A stretch of DNA of 64,000 nt from positions 34,448,953 to 34,512,952 of the forward strand of contig CM044961.1 of NCBI GenBank assembly GCA_024516035.1. The letters run 5' to 3'. Source of the DNA: Bactericera cockerelli. Its lineage: Eukaryota; Arthropoda; Insecta; Hemiptera; Triozidae. Positions 21,559 to 31,059 of this stretch are shown piece after piece. Made by a program: the position numbers and the translations under genes. The notes under the pieces are model-generated. The model did not search any database, was not told the DNA's origin, and worked only from the letters and a program-made list of their open reading frames with translations. Each line of letters opens with the position of its first letter. The stretch's first letter is position 1.

Positions 21559-21682
21559 TAAGAGAAAAAATGATTGCCTCCTTTTTTTTCAGATTTTTGA
21601 TGACTTGACTGAGACAAAAATTCGCATTTAAAAAGATAAAGGTCATTCAAAGAAAGATTTTATAATAATTATAAAAAAAAAA

Positions 21683-21770
21683 AATTGAAATCGGAGCAAA
21701 AAAATATTTTTTTTTACAAAAACGAACACAATACTTCCGATTTCTAATATTAGAAATTTCTCGGAAGTAA
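21683..21770. repeat. Short palindromic repeat I
   Basis: A segment of about 90 bp, atcggagcaaaaaaata and aacgaacacaatacttccga, with self-complementary ttctaatattagaa. Other copies at 8079-8178, 8436-8545, 11288-11372, 11636-11722 and 61163-61262. MITE-like; this one precedes the LINE. Confidence 0.68.
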
Positions 21771-22245
21771 TACAGCAGTGTATAGCTCATTTAGTACAAT
21801 CAGATGGTCCCGCACATAGCTCCATTAGGTGGACAATAAATATGTACTTAGCTCTTTCTGATTTATGCAAAATTCAAACTAGGATTGCATTCTTCTTCCT
21901 ACTCTTCACTAGAGCAGTCACAAATTTTTCGCTCCGTGTTATTTACATTTTTCTGTTTATTATCTAAAGTTTTGAACGTTTAATTTTGCATAGTCATTTT
22001 AAAGAACAGCTTAATCATGTCTGATTGACTATTTTTCCGTTTAAAACAGTTTTTTACCTTTTTCCAATGAACTTTTTCCCTTCTTTTCTTGTGATAGTAG
22101 TGTTTTCTATTTCTACCTTTGTTCCCATCCATATAATAACATGATTTCTACCATTATTACTTATTGATCCCGTTCGCAATTTTTCCAGATTTCAGCCACT
22201 CACTTTATTTTATTCCGCGAACTCAGAAGAAATTTTCTCTCCGTT

Positions 22246-23661
22246 ATGACTTCATTCTCTTCCATTCTTTCCCGAGGTTCTACTTTTTCCCACAAGAGGT
22301 CAGCAGCTCCATCATCCTTCAGTTCTTCCTTTTCTCTTCAATCTCAATCTAAGCCAGCGAATGATTCCCTAATGCTCCCTCTCGAATGTGCTTTCTTTCT
22401 CCCATGTATAGATTCCATCTCAATTGATAAATATTTTATTGCTGTTGGAAATCTCCTTGATGGTAATTTTCAGCAAATAATATATGGAGGAAGAAATGGT
22501 TCTAGAATAGTCATGCATCTTTCTTCTCAAAGTGTATTGAATGATTTCGCCGCCAAAAATGAGTCCGTTACTATAGACAATCATATATTACCGGTAAGAA
22601 AACTTATTGATCCAGGACTTATTTTGTACCTGCATAATGTGGCTCCCCATATTCCTAACGAATTGTTAGTCAATGAACTTAAAAAAAGTGCTCGTCTCAT
22701 GTCTGACATAAAGTTAACAAATTATGGTATGCGAGATTATCGCTTGCGGCACATCCTAGCGTACAAGCGACAAGTTCAGATTCGGACAGAGGACAAAGAA
22801 AAAATCCCTACTAACATAACTGTTATATGTAGAAACGTCCCTCATACAATCTATTTATCCTTTGACTCCCCAAGATGTTTCAGCTGCGGAAAGGAGGGAC
22901 ATGTCTCCAAAAACTGTCCTGAATCGACTCCAGCTCTATCAGTCCAACAAAGATTGGAGAAAATCAATCATACATCTTCTCCACCTTTAGAAGAAAATAT
23001 CTCTCCTTCTTCTCCACCTTTGGATGAAGATATCTCCCCTTCTTGCCCCCTCCCTCCTCCTCCCCCGCCCAGCCAGTTCAGTGATAAAAACTCAGAGATG
23101 GAAATCTGTGAAGAATCTAACACCCCGCAGAATGATTTCTTTCCGAAATTCTCCTCCCCTCTTTCTTCTTCTTTAGAATCTCTGGGAGAGCCGGCCATCA
23201 CTACACCCCAAGTACCAACCGCTACGCCCGCAACTGAGGAGTTTCCTGCCCTGCCCGAACTCAAGAATCCAGAGACCGCGAAGAACAACAAGAGAACCGC
23301 CCCCAGCTCAGAGACTCAACATGAAAAGAAAATCAAAACCTCCTCCTCCCTCCCTGCGGATCCAGAACTCTCTGAGGGTTTTAAATCCTTGGTATCAAAA
23401 ATAATAACTGATACCAAGGAAACCTCTGTAACGGCAGATGATTTCTGCGATCTTTTGGGTAAACTTAGAAATGCCCAGAAGAAACAGGAGATTGTTGCCC
23501 AATCTGATCTTCCCCTCATCAACCTGAAGAACCTTCTCAAACACGTCCATTCTTCTCCAGACACTTCCCCTAACATGAAGTCTAGGATTACCCGTCTTCT
23601 AAAAACAGTTTTTCCAGAACACAAAATGATGCTGAAAAATGTGGAAAATATTACTGCATAA
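22246..23661 (+). CDS. Retrotransposon ORF1 protein (zinc-knuckle, RNA-binding)
   Basis: An intact 471-codon ORF. One CCHC zinc knuckle, CFSCGKEGHVSKNC, lies at about residues 210-223, preceded by a conserved-looking module ending NYGMRDYRLRHILAYKR. The second half is Pro/Ser-rich and low complexity, ending in a charged segment. ORF1 proteins of this kind bind element RNA and deliver it to the integration site. Several in-frame ATGs near the start leave the true initiation codon uncertain. Confidence 0.85.
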   Translation: MTSFSSILSRGSTFSHKRSAAPSSFSSSFSLQSQSKPANDSLMLPLECAFFLPCIDSISIDKYFIAVGNLLDGNFQQIIYGGRNGSRIVMHLSSQSVLNDFAAKNESVTIDNHILPVRKLIDPGLILYLHNVAPHIPNELLVNELKKSARLMSDIKLTNYGMRDYRLRHILAYKRQVQIRTEDKEKIPTNITVICRNVPHTIYLSFDSPRCFSCGKEGHVSKNCPESTPALSVQQRLEKINHTSSPPLEENISPSSPPLDEDISPSCPLPPPPPPSQFSDKNSEMEICEESNTPQNDFFPKFSSPLSSSLESLGEPAITTPQVPTATPATEEFPALPELKNPETAKNNKRTAPSSETQHEKKIKTSSSLPADPELSEGFKSLVSKIITDTKETSVTADDFCDLLGKLRNAQKKQEIVAQSDLPLINLKNLLKHVHSSPDTSPNMKSRITRLLKTVFPEHKMMLKNVENITA

Positions 23662-23828
23662 CACTATAGTTATGAATATGTAATTTAAAATGACATCTTT
23701 ATTTTTATTTATTTTTTCTCTTTACTCCTACTTATTATGTTTATTGAATTTTTTGTAAACTTTATTGTTCTTTCTTCAAGATGGATTTTCTTTCTGTTCA
23801 CTTGTACATTTTTTCTCTGTTAGTCTAC

Positions 23829-26800
23829 ATGAACAATTTTTCACTCATTCAGTGGAATGTAAACGGTTATTTTAGCCGTCTTCCTTACATACAAAAAATT
23901 ATAAACGATAAAGCCCCCTCAGTTGCCTGTTTCCAGGAAACCAATTTAAAAATTTCAAATCAACCGACTCTCAGAAATTATAATTTTTTCCGTAGGGATC
24001 GTGACCTCACTTCATGCGGATCAGCTAGTGGTGGAGTTGCGACCCTGATTCATAAATCTATTAGAGCGAAAATATGTAATATTCAATCAGACTTTGAGGC
24101 AATTGTTGTGGAAATTCACGTCCCTAAAAAGTTACAAATTTGTAATGTATACATTCCTCCTGATAAGAGATTTTCCTCTATGGATCTAGAGGACTTATCA
24201 AATCAACTTCACCCACCTTTCATTATCCTTGGTGACTTTAACAGTCATAACATGTTGTGGGGTTCTGACTCAACAAATATGCGAGGTAATGAAGTTGAAA
24301 AGTGGTTTTTAAACAAAAATATCCATTTACTAAATAATGGTAGTAAAACTTATGTAAGCATGTCATACAATTCTTCTTCTGCCCTTGATTTATCTCTATG
24401 TTCCACGGATATTGGTCTTTATCTATCATGGAGTGTTGATAAATATCTACATGACTCAGATCACTACCCTATTTTTGTGAATTCCCTCCAGCGAGAAGAA
24501 GAAAATGTGTACAGTAACTCTTCTAAATGGCATTATGACAGAGCTGATTGGGGCGGTTTTACTTCCCAACTTCATATGAAACACCGGGATACGATCCTGA
24601 ACCCAGATACCAGCCTAGCTATAGACGAGTTCACTGCTGATATTATTTCTGCTTGTGAAAACAATGTCCCTCGTTCCAACCCACAGAATATGAAACAGCG
24701 TGTTGCATGGTGGAATGAGGAGTGCTACAAAACTATCAAAGAGAAAAATAAATATTTCAGAAAATACAAGAGAACAATGTCTATGGATGATTTTATCCTT
24801 TTCAAGAAAGCTCGCGCTTTAAGTAGAAAAGCTGTTTGGTCAGCTAAAAAAGAGTCATGGAAAAAATTTATTGGGTCAATCAATTTCAACTCTTCCAGTA
24901 AAGAAGCTTGGTCCAAAGCAAAAAAAAATTCTTGGGAAGAAATCAGAGCAGTTCGGTATTCCTTTTCTATCTATTGGCTCAGATGTTATTACAGACAATA
25001 AACAAATAGCTGACATCCTGGTAGATAAGTTTCACACCAACTCGGATCTCTCCCAGCACAGTGAACTTTTTCTGTCACATAAAGAAGAAACAGAAAGACT
25101 ACCTTTTACATTTTCAAAAAATAACTCCGATTCCTATAATTCTCCTATTACAATGAAAGAAATTGAACGTGTACTGCAAAATCGGAAAAATTCATCTCCT
25201 GGTATGGATGGAATATCATATCTTATGCTTAAAAAATTACCTAAGTCATCATTATTGATACTTAATAAAATATATAATAGAATATGGTACTCAGGAGTAA
25301 TTCCATTGAAATGGAAGGAATTTATTTTGTCTCCGATTCCTAAACCCAATAAAAACCTTGAGTCTCCTGAAAGCTATAGACCGATCACTTTAGCTTCATG
25401 TTTATTCAAAATATTGGAAAAAATCGTAAATGACCGTCTCTACTTCACGCTGTATAGTAAAAATTTTTTCAATAAAAACCAATGTGGCTTCCGTAAGCAG
25501 CACAGCACTGCCGATTCCTTAGTACTCCTGGAAAATGAAATATTGGATGCATTCGCTAATCAGGAACATTGTATTGCAGTCAGTCTAGATATCCTTCGTG
25601 CATACGAAACTACCTGGATCTACAGGGTACTGAAAATTCTTCAAGACATAAACCTCAAAGGAAACCTAATGTTTTTTATACAGAATCTCCACCAAGATAG
25701 AATTTTCCGAGTTCGACTAGGCTCAGTACTTTCTAAGTCTAAGCGACAAGAGAATGGTATTAGCCAAGGCCTATCAATTAGTTGTACACTTTTTCTCGTT
25801 GCAATTAATGATATTACCTCAAATGTTCATACTAAAGTTAAAAGTTGTATTTTTGCTGATGACTGTACTCTATTCATGCGTTCCAAGTACATCAGTGAAA
25901 TTGAATCATGCATGCAGTCTTCTCTAGATAGCTTGGCTGATTGGACTAATACTTCTGGTTTTGCTTTCGCTCCACATAAGTGTCAGGCAATTCATTTTTG
26001 TAAAAAAAGAAAAGTCCACGATCATCCTTCCTTATCAGTATCCAATCATCCATTAACTTTTGTTGATAATATTAAGCTCCTTGGACTCAACTTTGATAAA
26101 AAATTGACCTTCAAGTTTCACCTGATTCAACTCAAATCAATCTGTTTAAAACGTATTAACCTAATGAAAATTTTCTGTAATATTAAATGGGGTGCAGACT
26201 ACAAAACTCTTTTACAACTTTATCGTAGCTTTATTAGGTCTAAGCTTGACTACGCTTCGGTTGTTTACAGCTCAGCTTCAGAATCATCTTTGAAAATACT
26301 AGATACCGTCCATCATCAAGGTGTTCGTTTGGCCCTGGGAGCTTTCAAAAGTTCTCCCATCAAAAGCATTTTGTCTGAGGCCGGCGAACCTCCTCTCTCA
26401 TTTCGACGCCAGATCCTATGTTGCAATTATATTTTAAATATCCAGAGAGACCCGAATCACCTGCATTTCTTTCTTATTAAAGACACGCCTCCTTTGAATG
26501 TTTACACGTCGAGGAACCAATCAGCGCAGCCTCTTAGAATTCGAGGAAAAAATCTCCTGGAAAAATACAATGTTGACTTGAATTCTCTCATAACCCCTCC
26601 TCCCCTCTCCGCTCCTTGGCGAGACTCGATACCTGTGGTCCACTACGATCTGAGGAAACATAGCAAGCTAAACTCTTTCCCTCAAGAGATGTTACATTCA
26701 TATTACGATACCTTAAAAAAATTCCCAGCCCATAAGTTAATTTTTACTGATGCATCTAAAAATGAAACTAGTGTCTCAGCTGCATTCTGTTCTGAAAATA

Positions 26801-27543
26801 TCAAATTCAGCACTAAGCTAAGTCCCCTCTCATGTATCAGCAATGCTGAGCTCACAGCCATTCTTTATGCTATTTACTTCGTAATTTCTTCTTCTTCCTC
26901 TTCCTATTCCCAAACAAATACTCACTCTCCAAAATTTCTACTTTGTTCTGATTCTCTGAGTTCACTTCAGTCCATACAAAATATATTTTCTACAAATCCT
27001 ATAGCTCACGAGATTAGGAAAATGGTTAACGATAACATTAATAACTTCCTGCTAGATTTTCTATGGGTCCCATCTCATGTAGGTATACCTGGGAATGAGG
27101 CTGCAGATTGTCTTGCCAAAGAAGCTTTAACCAATAGTACTCCCCTAATAAATAAAATTTCGCTCCATGACCTCAAAGCTTTTCTACGGAAAAAAATTAT
27201 TTCTATCTGGAATAATGATTGGTTCAATCTGACCGATAACAAACTTCGCGAAATCAAACTTGAAAATAAACCATGGCAATTACCCTTCAATATGAACAGG
27301 CATGAACAAGTGTCCATCACCCGCCTTCGGATTGGTCATACCAATCTAACCCATTGTTATCTAATGAAAAGAGAAAATCCCCCAGAATGTGACAAGTGTT
27401 CATGTAGACTTACCATCAAACACATCCTAAGAGATTGTAATAAATACCTAACGTCAAGAGACCCAAATAATCTCATACCATGCTTAAGTGAAAATGAAAT
27501 TTCAATCATCAATTTCCTGACTAAAACTGGATTAAAAATGTAA
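23829..27543 (+). pseudogene. Retrotransposon ORF2: endonuclease-RT-RNase H, one frameshift
   Basis: An APE-type endonuclease shows LIQWNVNG, CFQETN, LGDFNSHNMLWGS and SDHYPI. The RT shows PESYRPITLAS, QCGFRKQHST, VSLDILRAY, ISQGLSISCTLF and the intact FADD box. RNase H shows FTDAS, NAELTAI, CSDSLSS and SHVGIPGNEAAD, so all four acidic residues are present. A C-terminal CDKCSCRLTIKHILRDC knuckle follows. The first part reads in the frame of 23829-25001 and the rest in the frame used from 24871 to 27543. The switch fits a one-base length change in the nine-A tract at 24920-24928. The start at 23829 is preferred to 23781 because the endonuclease begins within a few residues of it. Confidence 0.9.
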
Positions 27544-27577
27544 TTTTTGTTTTTTTATACAGTGTATATAACATCAC

Positions 27578-27627
27578 AATAAAATGTTGACACACTTAAA
27601 TAAATGACAAAAAAAAAAAAAAAAAAA
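27578..27627 (+). promoter_or_regulatory. Retrotransposon polyadenylation signal and A tail
   Basis: AATAAA at 27578-27583 is followed 25 bases later by an A run that abuts the right copy of the target-site duplication. Confidence 0.8.
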
Positions 27628-27639
27628 ACTAGGATTGCA

Positions 27640-28243
27640 GTACCATAAAATGAAAATAAGAAAGTTCAATACATCATTTATAATTCCTCTGGAATTAAAC
27701 TGGAATTTGAAATTAAAAAAAAAAATATAATAAAAAAATTACACAGTTTTAATGGTCTCCTGAAAAATTAATGTTTTGTCCTTTAGCTCCTTTAGCTTTT
27801 CCAGCACTCAATTATTGTTTGGAGAGACGTCTTTTTAATTTTGTTAAAGTAATAAAACTGTACAAAATTTTCATTTTTTTTTTTTTTTTTTTTTTTTTTT
27901 CAAATAGAAATTTTGTCGAAATAATTTGAAGACGTTATTTTGTATTATTTTTTTGTGTTTGCACCAAGCGGGTCACTTGCAAACGGGAAAATGTTAAGAA
28001 TATGTCCGATTCTATTGTAAATATAACATTCAAGCCATTTTTGCAATCAAAACCACCAAAAACGAGCTTTAAATACCTTAAAAAGCCTATGAAAGTTGCC
28101 TGAGCAACATGGCTAAGGCTCAGGGGATCAAGAAAGAGGGGAATGCCTGTATTTTATTGTTATTTTTTCATGTATTAATTTTAAAAATAAAGTAAAGTTC
28201 ATGTTTATTTTGACAGTATTTTATTTTATTTAATAAATAAGAA
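27640..28243. other. AT-rich spacer after the LINE
   Basis: Holds a long T run (27868-27900) and no coding signal. Confidence 0.5.
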
Positions 28244-28411
28244 CCAGTTCCAGAAACAATCCTCTCTCGAAATCTCCGAATCTCTGTTTCATCCGTCACA
28301 CAACGCACTCTGATTGGTTATTGCGTACAAATTAACCAATTAAAGTGCATTGTGTGACAGTTAAAAGGGAGATTTGTTGATATTGAGAGTGGAGAGTGTT
28401 TCTGGAACGGG
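28244..28411. mobile_element. Foldback MITE, 168 bp
   Basis: Ends ccagttccagaaacaatcct and gagtgtttctggaacggg, and inner segments cacacaacgcactctgattg and caattaaagtgcattgtgtg, are complementary, giving an imperfect palindrome over the whole length. Confidence 0.7.
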
Positions 28412-28453
28412 CTACAGGTCTTGTAATTTTTACAAACTTCATAGAAATGCATT

Positions 28454-28503
28454 GTCTGCTTGGTAGCTCAGTTGTAAAAGTGGCACTCTGTAAATCTAGA
28501 GAT
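28454..28503 (+). repeat. SINE-C head fragment
   Basis: Only ggtagctcagttgtaaaagt and the following arm remain. Confidence 0.6.
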
Positions 28504-28554
28504 AGTTTGACAGTTCAGTACAATAGTACAATTTAGATACCTAACTGAAGTTCA

Positions 28555-28841
28555 AAATGAAGAAACAATGTCAGGTCCAAGTACTTATGTAAGCGTAAAT
28601 TGGCTCCTGTACGACTGTTTCAAGAAAAGTGGTTCGAATCATACTTTTTGTTGAAGTTAGCGGAAAACCTGTATGTCTTCTTTGCAATGAAGCAGTGTCT
28701 GTTATGAAAGAATACAATATTAAAAGACACTATGATTCCAAACATTCAAAAATGAAGGAAATTCAAGGAATGTTACGCTCTGACAAAGTTGAGGAGAATT
28801 TTTATTTTTTTGCAAATAAAAATACCAACACTTGTTCCTGA
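28555..28841 (+). pseudogene. hAT/ZBED5-like transposase N-terminal fragment with frameshift
   Basis: One frame gives KRKLAPVRLFQEKWFESYF at about 28590-28650; the adjacent frame continues VEVSGKPVCLLCNEAVSVMK and YNIKRHYDSKHSK to about 28790. C-x2-C ... H-x4-H is a BED-type zinc finger as found at the start of ZBED5/GTF2IRD2-like domesticated and hAT transposases. A one-base shift joins the two frames and the rest of the protein is missing, so it is a dead fragment. Confidence 0.65.
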
Positions 28842-29202
28842 AATTAAAAATAGTTTTCTGAATTTTTTCTACTCTACCCACTCAGGTTTGTGCGTTGCTG
28901 GGTGAGGTTAATTAGAGTAGGTATCGGGTTTGTGAGTTTCCAGCGAATGGAGGGTGAAACCCAAATTAAAAAGAATTCGGAATTCATTGAGTGTAATAGT
29001 TTGTCTCGGAACGTTGGGAAACATTTTGCAACTTGTTTTTGCTCCGCTCTTCCTTGGTAACACTTCCAATTAACTTCAGGGACAAAATATTGCACCCACT
29101 GGAAGTCCGGCTTGACAGAAACATTACTTGGCAACGCTAAGAATCTGTTTCAAAATTTGACACAAATTAATGATTACTGATAAAAATAAAAATAAAAAAA
29201 TT

Positions 29203-29375
29203 TATGAACGCCGTGCATTTATGTAACTATGCAATGCGCTATAAATACAAAATCAATTCTTATGAACGCCGTGCATTTATGTAACTATGCAATGCGCTAT
29301 AAATACAAAAATTCATTCTTATGAACGCAGTGAATTTTATTAACTATGCAATGCACTATTTAAAAAATTTAAATG
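29203..29375 (+). repeat. 58-bp tandem repeat, three copies
   Basis: tatgaacgccgtgcatttat and ctatgcaatgcgctataaat; copies start at 29203, 29261 and 29320. Confidence 0.85.
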
Positions 29376-29475
29376 TAGCTATTGTAGGCCTGTAGGGTCC
29401 TTTTGCAAAGCCCTTTTATGGGTTTCCTCGTCCAGTGTGTAAAACTCCTATCCCTCTGAAATGACATCCAAAAGT

Positions 29476-29640
29476 CATCGACCTCCGTGGATAAGTCAGT
29501 GGTTAAAGAGCATTGGTTGCTGACCCGGAGGTTGCGGGAAAATTCTAACCGAATTTTTCAGTTTGCCGAATGGCATGAACGTAAAGGTAAAGTGCCCTGA
29601 AGTAATGCGAAAACGGTTCCAGGGCACCCAACTACCTTTA
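29476..29640 (+). repeat. SINE-F copy
   Basis: cgacctccgtggataagtca head; box B is deleted between gaggttgcggg and the body gaattttc; body aaggtaaagtgccctgaagt. Confidence 0.72.
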
Positions 29641-30797
29641 AAAAAAAATTGTCGTCGAGCGACAGCATAAAAGTTTCAAGTTCATGATTTGGTAATAATA
29701 TTATGTACTAACTGAATGTATCAATCATTTTTATTTCACCAACAACTAAACAAGTGAACAATATAAAACTCGTCCATAGAAATCTGTGTTTCAGGTTTCG
29801 GACATCACAGATTTACATTATTGAAATCTGTGAGAGTGTTTTTCTCTTTTGTTTTTACTTTTCTTTTTCAAAAAAATCTTTTTCAAAAATACCAAAAAAA
29901 TAAAAAATCAAATTCAATTTTTAGCAATTTCAGCCGAGTTATCATATCGGTTCACAGCCCTGAGCCTCTTATCAGTTATCAGTTCAAAATCCATTGAAGT
30001 TAGGAATTTCCTGTTTGAGACTTCTGTTCCTAAACTTTTCTCAGTTTTCATTCACAAACTATTCAATTACTTTTATTTCACAGTTCTGAAAGATGTCCGA
30101 ATAACTTGTGAAGTGGTTTTTTCCTGAAGCATGAGATGAGTCCTTGTCTTGGAACTATTTTAACATCTTTATTTTAGCTATTGAAGCTTGTCAGTGATGT
30201 AAGTATCAAAAAATAATTTACTACATTGTCAGAATACCCTTGAAATTTATTCTTTGACTTACAAGAAGAGATGTAATATCAGGCAATCTTTGGTGATTTT
30301 CAAGGTTGAATAGATGGTGGCAAGGCTAGTGCATGAATTATTAATATTGTCTTGTGTGTAAATTTACTCAAACATCCTGTTTTGAAGTATCTCTTGTGCT
30401 ATTGAGTAGGTATCCATAAGTTAATTGAAGATTACTAATTTAGTGTGATAAATACCTACTGTACTTACAAAATATGATAATATTACAAAAGTAGTTATAC
30501 ACTAAACACATTTATACTCATTAATTCATGATACATAGAAAGCTAGAAAAAATCTTTCAAAGACACCCAGATCCATCATGGGATTTCCTCCCACTAAAAG
30601 CTAACTGCACTTGGAAAAGAAAAATATCATTACTTCAAGTGACTAATATTTGTTAACCACATGAATTTGAAATATTATTCAGGATTATTTTGGCTCAAAC
30701 TACAATGAGGTTTTGAAACCATAACCTGGTTTATTTATTCTATTTTACACTTTTTTTAAATACCTATTTCTAATATTTTTGTTCTTAAATTTCACAG
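29641..30797. other. Region upstream of TMUB
   Basis: AT-rich. A TMUB promoter and leader exon are expected hereabouts; the only signal seen is the donor at 30198. Several T-rich open frames look like composition effects. Confidence 0.45.
30120..30198 (+). other. Possible 5' non-coding exon of TMUB
   Basis: A good donor consensus, GAT/GTAAGT, lies at 30198/30199, about 600 bases upstream of the coding exon's acceptor. This is the simplest candidate for the missing leader exon; its 5' boundary is not visible. Transcript data would decide. Confidence 0.25.
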
Positions 30798-31059
30798 ATT
30801 CACAACACTAGAATGACAATTATTGAAGGCTTTGGAGATGAAATCATACACATTGCTATTGGCATTGGTGTTATTTGTCTCTCTGTACTAGCTTGGTGGT
30901 CAACGCACATAAGAGATGTTGCTCTTTACCGAACTATAGTGATTGTGGAAAGAAACCGCAACAATAACAACAACAATAGTGTAGCTGACAACAATCAGGT
31001 TGAACCACTTGCAGGGATCCCAGTGTCGAGGAATGTCCATAGAACTGTAGCAAATGAAA
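30798..31059 (+). CDS. TMUB1: TMUB exon with start codon
   Basis: The acceptor ends at 30797, leaving 15 bases of leader before ATG 30813; donor GTAAGA. It encodes the N-terminal membrane anchor and an Asn-rich stretch of six Asn. The start is chosen because the first eleven residues align with vertebrate TMUB1. Confidence 0.88.

Larger units (their letters stand above)
21890..27627 (+). mobile_element. Full-length non-LTR retrotransposon (RNase H-bearing, I-group-like)
   Basis: About 5.7 kb bounded by a direct repeat ending at 21889 and starting at about 27626 (aaactaggattgca, shared A's ambiguous), the target-site duplication of target-primed reverse transcription. It has a 5' leader, two ORFs, an AATAAA at 27578 and a poly(A) tail at 27609-27627. 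Near the 5' end a CAGT at 21914 followed by CGTG about 20 bases on recalls the initiator/downstream promoter arrangement of I and jockey elements. The presence of RNase H and a zinc-knuckle ORF1 points to the I superfamily (I, Nimb, LOA or relatives); the exact clade is not assigned. It looks young: ORF1 is intact and ORF2 has a single frameshift. Confidence 0.93.

Noticed and set aside
22968..23624. Minus-strand ORFs of over 100 codons inside the LINE ORF1
   Set aside because: They are shadows of the Pro/Ser-rich ORF1 coding sequence with no domain of their own.
29849..30127. 92-codon ORF upstream of TMUB
   Set aside because: T-rich, Phe/Lys-biased start and no similarity; no splice or Kozak support.
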